64,000 nucleotides of DNA from Lacticaseibacillus brantae DSM 23927 (GCF_001436115.1 NZ_AYZQ01000002.1:310001-374000); one strand, 5' to 3'. Numbered from the stretch's first letter, positions 43,174 to 52,398 are shown. Notes: generated from the letters alone by a model not told the origin. Translations and numbers: made by a program.

Positions 43174-43467
43174 ATGTATGCCTCCAACAAGTCTAAAGTA
43201 ATACGCCCAAGCGACTTGTCAGCGGTGATGATTTGTTGTGAAAAAACACCCTGTCTCCTCCAGAAGCATGACTGCTAATATTTTGCACTTGTGCAATTAT
43301 AGCGGATAAATGCTTTCTGAAACAGCCTAGGCTTAAATTTTTCTTTATGAAAATTTAAATCGTGACAGGTTTGTAAGGTTATTCAAGAAACTGTTAGTCA
43401 AAACGGCTGCTTCTGTGGTGGCAAGCAGGTAAACTAAAGTTATCAAGTTAAATGGAGGAGTTAGACT
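43174..43467. other. Divergent intergenic region between APC permease and BceAB-like genes
   Basis: No gene was seen. On the minus strand a consensus -10 TATAAT (43298-43303 reversed) is followed by a perfect TTGCAC-TT-GTGCAA palindrome (43283-43296), likely an operator at the permease transcript start. TTAAATTTT (43333-43341) is inverted as AAAATTTAA (43350-43358). A TAAACT hexamer around 43430 may be the -10 for the ABC genes. Confidence 0.45.
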
Positions 43468-44226
43468 ATGGCAGACCAACCAGTTGTTGTCGTTGATCAA
43501 GTCACCAAGACCTACGGCAAACCAAATGAAAAGCAATATCAAGCATTGAAGGGGATTAACCTCACAGTCAATAAAGGCGAATTCGTCGGCATCATGGGCG
43601 CATCAGGCTCAGGGAAAACAACGCTGCTAAACATTCTAAGCACACTGGACGCGCCGACATCCGGGCAAGTGACCATTAACGGGCAAGACGTGACTCAACT
43701 GCGGGGCAATCAATTATCAGACTTTCGGGCGAAGCAGATTGGCTTTATCTTTCAGGACTTCAACTTGCTCGAGAATTTGACCGCTCGCGAAAATATTACC
43801 TTGCCACTATCCTTGCAAAATGTCAGCGCTCGGCAAGCACGCGGTGCTGTCGACAAGATTGCTACCACGCTGGGCATTAAAGGTGTTCTCGGCCACTATC
43901 CAACAGAACTCTCTGGCGGCCAAAAGCAACGGGTCGCTGCTGCCCGGGCCTTGGTTCAAGAACCCGCCATTTTATTTGGGGATGAACCAACCGGCGCTTT
44001 GGATTCAACCAGCGCCCGGGAATTACTCAATACCATGGAAACTTTGAATCAAGACCAAGGCGTCTCCATCCTGTTGGTGACCCATGATCCATTCTCAGCT
44101 AGTTATGCGCAACGGATTCTATTCATCAAAGATGGCCAAATCGGGCAAGAACTGGTTCACGGTGACAAGACGCAAGAAGAATTCTATCAGGAGATCCTTA
44201 GTACGCTAGGGACCTTCCAACAGTAG
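43468..44226 (+). CDS. BceA-type ABC transporter ATPase
   Basis: The 252-aa ATPase has Walker A GASGSGKTT, Q-loop FIFQDFNLLENLTARENI, signature LSGGQKQ, Walker B ILFGDEPTGALDS and switch His VTHDP. The pattern is that of MacB/BceA-family ATPases tied to antimicrobial peptide detoxification. GGAGGAG lies before the ATG. The permease starts 9 nt after its stop. No BceRS-like two-component system is adjacent. Confidence 0.9.
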   Translation: MADQPVVVVDQVTKTYGKPNEKQYQALKGINLTVNKGEFVGIMGASGSGKTTLLNILSTLDAPTSGQVTINGQDVTQLRGNQLSDFRAKQIGFIFQDFNLLENLTARENITLPLSLQNVSARQARGAVDKIATTLGIKGVLGHYPTELSGGQKQRVAAARALVQEPAILFGDEPTGALDSTSARELLNTMETLNQDQGVSILLVTHDPFSASYAQRILFIKDGQIGQELVHGDKTQEEFYQEILSTLGTFQQ

Positions 44227-44235
44227 GAGGTCGCC

Positions 44236-46047
44236 ATGTTAAATAAGCTTGCACTTGGCGGCATTCGAAGCCGCTTCCGCGATTATGCCGTGCTCTTCTC
44301 AGGGCTGGTAATTTCTGGTGCCATTTTCTATATGTTCATGGCCCTAGCAACCAATTCTGAATTCATCGCTAAAAACGCCCCTGTCACCGGCGCTAACTTT
44401 ATCTTTATGTTTGGGGCCGTGCTGCTGGCCATCATCACGCTCGTCTATATCGTTTACGCCAATACCTTCCTCATGAGCATGCGCCAGCGCGATTATGCGA
44501 TGTTCATCATGCTCGGGGCCAAAAGTAATAAGATTGGCCAACTGATTTTCCTCGAGACGGTCTTAATTGGTTTAATGGCGACGGCTGTCGGTGTGATTGT
44601 CGGGATTGGTTTGACGGTGGTGACCGCGAATATCTTGATGGCACAACTGCATGCGCCATTGATTGGGTTTTCCGGTTTCTACCTGCCAGCGGTCTTGAGT
44701 ACATTTGCCTTCTTCATTGTGCTCTTTGTCATTGCGGCATTCTTCAATCAGCGCCGGCTGCTGAAGACGCCTATTTTGCAATTACTGCATGCCGACCAAA
44801 CCCCCAACCGGATTAAGCAGAAACGAATTTGGTTCATCATTCAAATCGTCGGAGCAGTCGTACTCTTAGCGATTGGCTATGCTGCAATGATCTATATTAA
44901 ATTCTTCCAGCTGTTGGCCATTCCACTAGCTTTGGTGACCATCGTCGCAGGTACTTATTTCTTATTCAATTCGTTGTTTGTCGGGTTAATTGCGTTGCTC
45001 AAGCGCCAAGAACGGTTTGCTAATAAGGGCATTCGCATGTTTACCTTATCGCAATTGAGTTTTCGAATTCGAGATTACACAAAGATTCTCTCGGTAGTTG
45101 CCATGCTCTTCGCGCTGGCTCTGGGCGCAATCACAATCGGGATTGGATTTAACCATGAAATTCCGTTGATGGCCAGTTCTCAAAGTAAGTACGACGTGGT
45201 GCTACATAACCCCAGCACCAACTTGATTCGTCAGGCCGAGGGTCTAACCGATGCCACCAAGGTTAGCTATAACCAGAAAATTGTCGGCGAAAACGTCTAT
45301 TATGTCGATACGCAAGTTAAGGCGCATCCTTTCCTTGTTCCAAAGGTCACCGGGTTAGGCGAATCAACCACCAGAACACTTAATGCTGGGGCCATCAATA
45401 AAGACGACGGTAGTGCTGCTATGGCGCTGAATGAGTTTATTCCTAACGCTCGTGAAGTGAAGACGCCTAAGGTTGTATCAGCAGCAGTGTTTGCGAGCTT
45501 GAAAGGCCAAACCAATACGATTGTGACTTACCGCGTCCCTGATTTCGTCCAGCAGTATGACCGAATTAAGGCACTGGTTGCGGCTGACGATAAGGCCAAC
45601 AAGGTCAATACGTCGATTCCAATGATGAATAGCAAATTCACGGCCTACGAAGTCATTAATGGGATGTTCTCCGGACTCGAGTTCATGGGCTTCTTCCTCG
45701 GGTTAGCATTCTTAGCGATGCTGGCTTCGACTTTGATGTTTAAGATTCTGTCTGGGGCAGCCTATGATAAGTCGCGCTATCTCATGCTTCAGAAGGTGGG
45801 TGTGCGGCCAGGACTCTTACGTAAGTCCATTCGCCAAGAAATTGGCGCCTTGTTCTTATTGCCAGGCTTGGTCGGCGTTGTTCATGTCTTGTTCGGGCTG
45901 CAACTCTTCAGGACATTGATGGCTAATCCGTATGACCGGATTTGGATTCCGTTTACAATTTTCATTGTGCTTTATGCCTTGTATTACGGCCTGACGGTCT
46001 GGTTGTATCAGAGCATTGTGATTAATAAGCAACTTGCGGCTAAGTAA
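44236..46047 (+). CDS. BceB-type ABC transporter permease
   Basis: The 603-aa FtsX-family permease has an arrangement like BceB: one helix, then groups of helices (VILSGAIFYMFMA, AVLLAIITLVYIVYANTFLMSMRQRDYAMFIMLGA), a large extracellular domain (~305-475) after the middle helices and a final group of three. The RxRDYAMFIMLGAK segment is the typical FtsX motif. Export or sensing of cell-wall-active peptides is inferred from family. GGAGGTCGCC precedes the ATG. Confidence 0.88.
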   Translation: MLNKLALGGIRSRFRDYAVLFSGLVISGAIFYMFMALATNSEFIAKNAPVTGANFIFMFGAVLLAIITLVYIVYANTFLMSMRQRDYAMFIMLGAKSNKIGQLIFLETVLIGLMATAVGVIVGIGLTVVTANILMAQLHAPLIGFSGFYLPAVLSTFAFFIVLFVIAAFFNQRRLLKTPILQLLHADQTPNRIKQKRIWFIIQIVGAVVLLAIGYAAMIYIKFFQLLAIPLALVTIVAGTYFLFNSLFVGLIALLKRQERFANKGIRMFTLSQLSFRIRDYTKILSVVAMLFALALGAITIGIGFNHEIPLMASSQSKYDVVLHNPSTNLIRQAEGLTDATKVSYNQKIVGENVYYVDTQVKAHPFLVPKVTGLGESTTRTLNAGAINKDDGSAAMALNEFIPNAREVKTPKVVSAAVFASLKGQTNTIVTYRVPDFVQQYDRIKALVAADDKANKVNTSIPMMNSKFTAYEVINGMFSGLEFMGFFLGLAFLAMLASTLMFKILSGAAYDKSRYLMLQKVGVRPGLLRKSIRQEIGALFLLPGLVGVVHVLFGLQLFRTLMANPYDRIWIPFTIFIVLYALYYGLTVWLYQSIVINKQLAAK

Positions 46048-46058
46048 TGACTGCAAGC

Positions 46059-46092
46059 AAAAAAGCGTGTGCTATTGGCACACGCTTTTTTG
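46059..46092. terminator. Bidirectional terminator between BceB-like and CadD-like genes
   Basis: AAAAAGCGTGTG pairs perfectly with CACACGCTTTTT; the genes converge. Confidence 0.93.
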
Positions 46093-46105
46093 TGTTCATT
46101 GTCAA

Positions 46106-46693
46106 TTAAGCCAGAAAGTGTTGGATTGTCCCTGCATCCCAAAGCACATAGAGCCCAATCAGAATGTAAAGCACCGAAGTGAGCGTTGCGCCGTAGCGGT
46201 CAAGGACATTGGCTAAACCTGGCAGGCGACCGAGCCGGGATGCCAGCCAACAAAAGAGCGTCATCATTATAAAGAAGACGAATAAGGTGAGGTAAATGGT
46301 TGCCGGATCCATTGGCGCAAAGAAGGGCACGTAAACGCCAATGTTATCAGCACCACAGGTTGAGATGGTGATTAGGGCCACTTCCCAGATGATGCTTGAA
46401 TGCTTCCCAACCTGGGAATCGACGTCGGGCTCGTCCTCTTCGTGAATGAAGCCCCAGATACCTAGTCCGATCGGAATCAATCCAAGAAAGCCAAGCGCCC
46501 AAGTCTGGGGAATAAAGCCAGCAAAGAACGCCAGAATAAGAGAAATCATGACTAAGACACTGGTGCCAACAATATCGCCAAGATAGATAGGCCAGAATTG
46601 TTTTCGCCGCGCAAAGATGACCATCAAGATTAACAAGTAATCGAGACTCGTTGAGATATATGCGGTCGCTGCGGAGATGATGGTTTTGAACAT
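46106..46693 (-). CDS. cadD: CadD-family cadmium resistance transporter
   Basis: The 195-aa membrane protein has five or six helices (for example YISTSLDYLLILMVIFA, TSVLVMISLILAFFAGFI) and an acidic loop HEEDEPDVDSQ. TISTCGADNIGVYVPFFA is characteristic of the CadD (LysE-like) family, where the Cys may help bind metal. It probably exports Cd or another divalent cation. The promoter holds a perfect palindrome but no regulator gene is adjacent. Confidence 0.82.
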   Translation of the reverse strand: MFKTIISAATAYISTSLDYLLILMVIFARRKQFWPIYLGDIVGTSVLVMISLILAFFAGFIPQTWALGFLGLIPIGLGIWGFIHEEDEPDVDSQVGKHSSIIWEVALITISTCGADNIGVYVPFFAPMDPATIYLTLFVFFIMMTLFCWLASRLGRLPGLANVLDRYGATLTSVLYILIGLYVLWDAGTIQHFLA

Positions 46694-46732
46694 GTGGTTG
46701 CCAACTTTCTATACGTTAAGTCTTTCAATTTT

Positions 46733-46771
46733 TATATATGTTGAGTTTAACATATATAGTTCAACTGTCAA
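46733..46771 (-). promoter_or_regulatory. cadD promoter with 10-bp palindromic operator
   Basis: TATATATGTT (46733-46742) is perfectly inverted as AACATATATA (46749-46758) around GAGTTT. On the minus strand a consensus -35 TTGACA (46766-46771) and a -10 TAAACT (46744-46749, 16-bp spacer) put the -10 in the middle of the palindrome. Its form recalls ArsR/CadC/CmtR-type operators. Confidence 0.6.
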
Positions 46772-46789
46772 CTTAAGCGCAAGCGTTAG

Positions 46790-47455
46790 CTAGGCTTCCG
46801 TGTTCTTCTGGTTATAGCTCAAGACCTTGATGCCACTATCAGTTAATTGAATCTTTGAGATTGAGCCATTCGCAGGACTTTCAGTCACCACAAAACCATC
46901 GTCTTTTCCGAACTTGTCCACAATACTGCGAATCGTAGTGCCATGACTGACGAGTAGGACGTTCGCGCCTGGCTCCACTTCAGCCCGCAACTGCTTGAAG
47001 CCTTTTTGCAGGCGATTCCAATACGTTAGCGCATCTTCTGCCTCGTGGAAGGGATCAGCTTCATGCATGAAATTCTTTGAGGCATCAACGCCAAATTTTT
47101 CAATAATTTGACTAAATGTACGCGCGCCGTGGGGTTGACCAACGGCATACCAAGCTTTAGGTGAATCTTCACCTTCATAGTAACCGTAAAATTGTTCTCT
47201 GAAATTAGCGGTGACGGTCAAAGGCACATGCGTGTTGAAGTTAGCATCGAGAATCATCTTGGCTGTATTCATGGCGCGGGTGGTGTCGCTAGAATAAGCG
47301 TGCAAGAAGGTGATGTGCTTGAGCAACTGGCCGGTGCGCTTGGCATCTGCAATCCCTGACTTAGTTAATGGTGAGTCAGACCAGCCTTGCATTTTGTTGT
47401 AGCGATTGAACCAAGTTTGTCCGTGACGGACAAGATAAACTGTAATTGGTGTCAT
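46790..47455 (-). CDS. Histidine phosphatase family protein (phosphoglycerate-mutase-like)
   Basis: The 221-aa protein has the LVRHGQTWFN motif (catalytic His ~11), YSSDTTRAMNTA (second Arg) and VLLVSHGTTIRSIV (second His). It belongs to the broad phosphatase branch rather than the glycolytic mutase. CGGAGG lies before the ATG. Substrate unknown. Divergent from the BMP gene. Confidence 0.88.
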   Translation of the reverse strand: MTPITVYLVRHGQTWFNRYNKMQGWSDSPLTKSGIADAKRTGQLLKHITFLHAYSSDTTRAMNTAKMILDANFNTHVPLTVTANFREQFYGYYEGEDSPKAWYAVGQPHGARTFSQIIEKFGVDASKNFMHEADPFHEAEDALTYWNRLQKGFKQLRAEVEPGANVLLVSHGTTIRSIVDKFGKDDGFVVTESPANGSISKIQLTDSGIKVLSYNQKNTEA

Positions 47456-47529
47456 GGGGATTCCTCCGTTTGTTTTATCGCCAGTTTAACATACTTAAAA
47501 TGCCTTATAAAACGGCAAAACGGATTAAA

Positions 47530-47595
47530 ACACGAACATTATTATTTTAATAACGGATATTGTTGTTGTTTAGAGGCCGTGTTCCATGTTATTCT
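47530..47595 (+). promoter_or_regulatory. BMP lipoprotein promoter with PurBox-like motif
   Basis: A -35 TTGTTT (47566-47571), an 18-bp spacer and a -10 TATTCT (47590-47595). Upstream, ACACGAACATTATT (from ~47530) resembles the PurR box core CCGAACWWT of lactic acid bacteria with mismatches. Purine control of a nucleoside importer would make sense, but the match is imperfect. Confidence 0.4.
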
Positions 47596-47635
47596 GGTTT
47601 TACCAAAAGGAAAGACACATAAGGAGGAACATTTC

Positions 47636-48679
47636 GTGAAAATTGGGCGTAAGCTTGGTGTTTTAGCAATGATGGCGGCAGCAGCAGTTGTATTGGTGGC
47701 GTGTGGTGGCAATAAAACCGCCAGCGATGCAGGCAAGACCAATGACAAGTACTCTGCGGCTTTGGTGACTGACGGTGGCGGTGTAGACGATAAGTCTTTC
47801 AACCAAAGCGGCTGGGAAGGCTTAGAAAAATGGGGTAAGAAGCATGATTTGAAGAAGGGCGTCGGTGGTTATAACTACGCGCAATCTAATTCAGATGCCG
47901 ACTTTACGCCAAACATCAACAAACTGATTCAAGCGAAATATCAGACGATTTTCGGGGTTGGGTACAAGTTACAAGGCGCCATCAAGAGCGCGGCCAAAGC
48001 TAATCCCAAAACCCGGTTCGTGATTATTGATGACGTGATTGAGGCGAAGAATGTCGCCAGCGTCACCTTTAAAGATAACGAAGCAGCCTTCTTAGCTGGT
48101 GTGGCCGCTGCCCAAACGACCAAGACCAAGAAAGTTGGTTTCATCGGTGGGGTGCACGGTGCCGTGATTGATCGCTTTGAAGCTGGTTTTCGTCAAGGGG
48201 TTGCGGCAGTGGATAAAGCCATCAAGGTGGACGTGAAATATGCCGATGACTTTAGTAAACCTGCTGTCGGTCAGGCCTTGGCAAGTGCGATGTTCAACAA
48301 TGACGAAGACGTGATTTATCAAGCGGCCGGTGGTACCGGTGCTGGAGTCTTCTCCGCAGCTAAGAACCAGATCAAGAAGAAGAAAGTTTGGGTCATTGGG
48401 GTTGACCGTGACCAAACCGATGAAGGTAAATACGCTGGCGGTAACTTAACGCTGACTTCAACCTTAAAGGGTGTTGGGACTGTCGTTGAAAGTTTAGCCG
48501 ATGAAGCTATGGACAATAAGTTCCCAGCCGGCAAGACGACTGTTTATGGGTTAAAGGACAAGGGCGTTGACCTGACTAAGGGCCAATTGTCAGCTAACGC
48601 TTGGAAGTCAGTCCAAGACTACAAGCAACAAATCGTTGATGGCAAGATTACCGTTGCCAACAAGCCTTCAGAACTTTAA
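47636..48679 (+). CDS. BMP family (PnrA/BmpA-type) nucleoside-binding lipoprotein
   Basis: The 347-aa protein starts at GTG 47636 after AAGGAGGAACATTTC; a frame extension to 47387 is rejected. Lipobox LVAC gives Cys23. The mature part has SAALVTDGGGVDDKSFNQSGWEGL, VGFIGGVHGAVIDRFEAGFRQGV and AAGGTGAGVFSAAKN, all typical of BMP proteins that bind purine and pyrimidine nucleosides for an ABC importer. The three transporter genes follow after a terminator-like hairpin. Confidence 0.94.
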   Translation: MKIGRKLGVLAMMAAAAVVLVACGGNKTASDAGKTNDKYSAALVTDGGGVDDKSFNQSGWEGLEKWGKKHDLKKGVGGYNYAQSNSDADFTPNINKLIQAKYQTIFGVGYKLQGAIKSAAKANPKTRFVIIDDVIEAKNVASVTFKDNEAAFLAGVAAAQTTKTKKVGFIGGVHGAVIDRFEAGFRQGVAAVDKAIKVDVKYADDFSKPAVGQALASAMFNNDEDVIYQAAGGTGAGVFSAAKNQIKKKKVWVIGVDRDQTDEGKYAGGNLTLTSTLKGVGTVVESLADEAMDNKFPAGKTTVYGLKDKGVDLTKGQLSANAWKSVQDYKQQIVDGKITVANKPSEL

Positions 48680-48709
48680 TCGCGATTGAACTGGATTGAA
48701 TAAGTACGG

Positions 48710-48754
48710 ACGGGACTGGGGAAGCCACATCAGGTTTGGGCCCAGTCCCGTTTT
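48710..48754 (+). terminator. Terminator between the BMP gene and its transporter genes
   Basis: ACGGGACTGGG (48710-48720) pairs perfectly with CCCAGTCCCGT (48741-48751), followed by TTT. Partial termination would give more binding protein than transporter, as is common for such operons. Confidence 0.8.
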
Positions 48755-48790
48755 GTGCAATCATTCATCACTTGATGCGAAAGGAAAATT

Positions 48791-50332
48791 ATGGGACAAG
48801 AAATTGCAATTCAACTTTCCGATTTGACTAAACGGTTTGGTAATTTTACGGCCAATGATCATATCTCGATGACCGTCGACTTTGGCACAGTCCACGCCTT
48901 GCTGGGTGAAAATGGCGCCGGCAAAACGACACTAATGAATATGCTGTCAGGCATTTTGAAACCGACTAGCGGTCAGATCTTCGTCCGTGGCCAGGCTGTC
49001 CAATTGAACTCGGCCAAAGATGCCACCAAGTTGGGCATCGGCATGGTCCACCAACATTTCATGCTGGTGGATAACTTTACAGTTTTGGAAAACATTATTT
49101 TGGGCAGTGAACCCAATCACGGTGGCGTCATTGATCGCAAAGCGGCTCGGCAAGCGATTATCGCGTTGTCTGAACAATACGGCTTGCAAATTGACCCAGA
49201 TGCTTTAGTGGCAGATATTTCCGTCGGGATGCAGCAGCGCGTTGAGATTGTCAAAGTGCTCTATCGGTCTGCAGATATTTTGATTTTTGATGAACCGACG
49301 GCCGTGTTGACGCCACAAGAGGTGACTGAACTATTGGCGATTTTTCGACAACTGGCTGAAGAAGGCAAAGCTGTGATTCTGATTTCACATAAGTTACAGG
49401 AACTTAAGGCGGTCGCAGATGTGACGACGATTATTCGGCGAGGACAAGTAATCGAAACCGTCCAAACGAGTGATACCACAACGGAAGAACTTGCTGAGCT
49501 GATGGTTGGCCGACCGATTGATCTGACCCAAGAACATCCAGACGTCGCGCTTGGACCGGACTTTCTGACCCTAACTAACGTCACAGTTGTGGATAATCAA
49601 AAGTTGCCTCGCGTACACAATTTATCGCTTAACGTTCGCGGTGGCGAGATTGTTGGTCTGGCGGGGATTGATGGCAATGGGCAAAGCGAATTGGTGAAGG
49701 CCATCACAGGGTTATTGCCCGTCGATTCTGGCACCATTATGATTAACGGACAGAATCTAACAAATGCTTCTGTCCGTCAAATTACGCAAAGCGGTGTTGG
49801 CCATATTCCAGAAGATCGCCAGAAATTTGGACTAATTCTGCCGATGAGTCTTGTGGATAACATGAGCTTGCAAGACTACACGAATGCACCATATGCCACA
49901 CATGGTTTATTACATCCCCAGGCCATGTTGACAACAACAGAACAATTAATTCAAGAATACGACGTCCGCAGTAGCAGCCCATGGCAGTCGGCGGGCTCAT
50001 TATCCGGTGGGAATCAACAGAAATTGATTATTGCCCGCGAACTGAGTCGCCAGCCACAACTGTTGATTGCGATGAATCCGACTCGTGGTTTGGATGTGGG
50101 TGCGATTGAATTTATCCACAATCAAATTATGGCCGCTCGTAATGCAGGTCACGCTGTTCTGTTAATTTCGTATGAACTTGACGAAATTCGACAACTTGCT
50201 GATCGCATTGCTGTGATTCATAGTGGTCAAATTGTTGGCGAGGCCCAAACTCATGACTTGGATGTGAATCAAATTGGTTTGATGATGGCCGGTGAAACCA
50301 TTACGAAGTCGGAGGTCACCCATGCGAATTAA
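48791..50332 (+). CDS. Nucleoside ABC transporter ATPase (tandem domains)
   Basis: The 513-aa protein has two ATPase domains (sugar/nucleoside type). Domain 1 has GENGAGKTT, the signature ISVGMQQRVEI and ILIFDEPTAVLTP; domain 2 (~260-500) has GIDGNGQSE and LSGGNQQK. This is the layout of NupO/YufO-like ATPases. GAAAGGAAAATT precedes the ATG. It overlaps the permease start by 11 nt. Confidence 0.93.
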   Translation: MGQEIAIQLSDLTKRFGNFTANDHISMTVDFGTVHALLGENGAGKTTLMNMLSGILKPTSGQIFVRGQAVQLNSAKDATKLGIGMVHQHFMLVDNFTVLENIILGSEPNHGGVIDRKAARQAIIALSEQYGLQIDPDALVADISVGMQQRVEIVKVLYRSADILIFDEPTAVLTPQEVTELLAIFRQLAEEGKAVILISHKLQELKAVADVTTIIRRGQVIETVQTSDTTTEELAELMVGRPIDLTQEHPDVALGPDFLTLTNVTVVDNQKLPRVHNLSLNVRGGEIVGLAGIDGNGQSELVKAITGLLPVDSGTIMINGQNLTNASVRQITQSGVGHIPEDRQKFGLILPMSLVDNMSLQDYTNAPYATHGLLHPQAMLTTTEQLIQEYDVRSSSPWQSAGSLSGGNQQKLIIARELSRQPQLLIAMNPTRGLDVGAIEFIHNQIMAARNAGHAVLLISYELDEIRQLADRIAVIHSGQIVGEAQTHDLDVNQIGLMMAGETITKSEVTHAN

Positions 50333-51401
50333 AAACACAACCTTCTATAGCATTTGGATTCCGATTACCTCGGTTGTTTTAGGTTTATTGGTTGGTGCCA
50401 TTATCATGGCACTCTCAGGTTTTGATCCATTAGCCAACTACATCAGTTTACTGACCGGTGCGCTGGGCAGTGCCAACGCCATTGGTGAAGTGCTTCGCTC
50501 GGCGACTCCGCTGATTTTGACCGGATTAGGCTTTGCGGTGGCAAATTCGGCGGGCTTCTTCAATATCGGGTTGGCTGGGCAAGCATTAATAGGATGGTTG
50601 GCTTCTGTCAGTTTTGCCTTGGCCTTTCCTGGCTTGCCAAGTATCTTGATGTTACCCGGTGCTATTCTGGCGGGCGCCATCGCCGGGGCGCTGTGGTCAG
50701 GGATTGCTGGGTTTTTACGGGCCTATTTTGGTGCTAGTGAAGTAATCACGACGATTATGCTGAACTACGTGGCGCTGTACGGCACTAATGCGGTGGTGAA
50801 GAGTTTTCTAGCAGCTGGCGACGGTGATTATTCGAAAACAATTCCGGCCGCTGCACGGTTACGCACGCCATTTCTTGAACAATTAACGCAGAATTCAACC
50901 TTTCACTGGGGACTGCTCGTCGCGTTAGCCGGGGCCGTTGTGATTTGGTGGCTGATGAAGCGGACCACAATGGGATTTGAAATCCGTGCAGTTGGTTTAA
51001 ATGAAGACGCCGCGCAATATGCGGGGATGTCCACCAAGCGAACAATTATCGCGGCCATGCTGATTTCCGGTGCCTTGGCGGGCCTCGGTGGTGCCATGGA
51101 AGGACTGGGGAATTTCCAGAATATAATTGTCAATACAGCTTTGCCACCGATAGGGTTTGATGGCATGTCAGTATCCTTATTGGCCGGTGGCTCACCGATA
51201 GGAATTGTACTATCGGCCTTACTTTTTGGGATTTTAAAAATTGGCGGTTTGAACATTTCGATTGCTTCGACGACACCACCTGAAATTGTCGATATTGTGA
51301 TTGCTGCCGTGATTTTCTTTGTGGGGGCTAACTACATTATTCGCTTCGCTGGCCAACGACTCAGCAGCCTGAAAGGCAAAAAGGAGGGGGCGACAAAATG
51401 A
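50322..51401 (+). CDS. Nucleoside ABC transporter permease 1
   Basis: The 359-aa BPD_transp_2 permease has about ten helices. GLGFAVANSAGFFNIGLAGQALIGWLASV and GASEVITTIMLNYVALYGTNAVV are typical of NupP/YufP. The ATG at 50322 follows GGAGGTCACCC inside the end of the ATPase gene. The stop overlaps the next ATG. Confidence 0.93.
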   Translation: MRIKNTTFYSIWIPITSVVLGLLVGAIIMALSGFDPLANYISLLTGALGSANAIGEVLRSATPLILTGLGFAVANSAGFFNIGLAGQALIGWLASVSFALAFPGLPSILMLPGAILAGAIAGALWSGIAGFLRAYFGASEVITTIMLNYVALYGTNAVVKSFLAAGDGDYSKTIPAAARLRTPFLEQLTQNSTFHWGLLVALAGAVVIWWLMKRTTMGFEIRAVGLNEDAAQYAGMSTKRTIIAAMLISGALAGLGGAMEGLGNFQNIIVNTALPPIGFDGMSVSLLAGGSPIGIVLSALLFGILKIGGLNISIASTTPPEIVDIVIAAVIFFVGANYIIRFAGQRLSSLKGKKEGATK

Positions 51402-52357
51402 ATGCGATGACCTTATTATTGACCGTGATGTCAACGACCTTGGTGTATTCGGCACCGCTAATTTTTACAGCCATCGGCGGCACCTTCTCAGAACGTTCAG
51501 GGATTGTGAATGTTGGTTTAGAAGGGATCATGGTGATGGGCGCGTTTGCCAGCGTGGTCTTCAACCTGATGTTGGGTAAGAGTTTCGGGGGTGCAACCCC
51601 ATGGCTTGGGCTGCTTGTCGGTGGCATCGTTGGTTTAATATTCTCGCTGATTCACGCGGTGGCCACGGTCAATTGGCGCACTGATCACATTATCAGTGGG
51701 ACTGTCTTGAATCTTTTGGCGCCGGCTTTGGCAATTTATCTGACCAAACTGATTTTTCAAGGCCGCGGGCAGACGGATATCATCCAATATCCACTGGATA
51801 CCATGACCATCCCTGGACTTGCCCAGATTCCATTCATTGGCCCGATTTTCTTCACCAGCACCTCACTAGTTGCCTATCTGGGGATGATTGTAGCTGCCTT
51901 TGGTTTCTGGCTGCTCAAATATACCCGCTTTGGCCTGCGGCTCCGCTCGGTCGGGGAACATCCAGAAGCAGCTGATTCATTGGGAATTTCGGTTTATCGC
52001 TATCGGTATATTGGCGTATTGATTTCTGGTTTCCTCGGCGGTATTGGTGGGGCCATCATGGCGCAGAGCATTACCTTGAATTTCAGTATCTCAACGATTG
52101 TCGGCCAAGGTTTCATTTCCTTAGCCGCGATGATCTTTGGCAAGTGGAATCCGTTAGGGGCAATGGGCGCGGCCCTGTTCTTTGGCTTTGCTCAAAGCTT
52201 GGCCATCATCGGCAAGTATATTCCGGTCATTTCAGGCATTCCGAACGTCTGGTTTACCTTGGCGCCATATTTAATTACGATTGTCGTCTTGGTGCTGTTT
52301 ATTGGTAAATCTAAGGCACCGGCAGCAGATGGCACAACGTTCATTAAGAGCAATTAA
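51398..52357 (+). CDS. Nucleoside ABC transporter permease 2
   Basis: The 319-aa second permease (NupQ/YufQ-like) has FTAIGGTFSERSGIVNVGLEGIMVMGAFASVV and LRLRSVGEHPEAADSLGISVYRYRYIG. The ATGA overlap couples it to the first permease. Together with the BMP lipoprotein and ATPase it forms a nucleoside importer. Confidence 0.93.
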   Translation: MNAMTLLLTVMSTTLVYSAPLIFTAIGGTFSERSGIVNVGLEGIMVMGAFASVVFNLMLGKSFGGATPWLGLLVGGIVGLIFSLIHAVATVNWRTDHIISGTVLNLLAPALAIYLTKLIFQGRGQTDIIQYPLDTMTIPGLAQIPFIGPIFFTSTSLVAYLGMIVAAFGFWLLKYTRFGLRLRSVGEHPEAADSLGISVYRYRYIGVLISGFLGGIGGAIMAQSITLNFSISTIVGQGFISLAAMIFGKWNPLGAMGAALFFGFAQSLAIIGKYIPVISGIPNVWFTLAPYLITIVVLVLFIGKSKAPAADGTTFIKSN

Positions 52358-52398
52358 AAAAGAGTTCTCGCTGGGAAGACCAGTGAGAACTCTTTTTT
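52356..52398. terminator. Bidirectional terminator after the nucleoside transporter operon
   Basis: AAAAAGAGTTCTC.CTGG pairs with CCAGTGAGAACTCTTTTTT; the small minus-strand gene ends here as well. Confidence 0.93.

Noticed and set aside
47387-47635. N-terminal extension of the BMP lipoprotein frame
   Set aside because: It would put 83 residues before a perfect lipoprotein signal; GTG 47636 has AAGGAGG and gives the lipobox Cys at residue 23.
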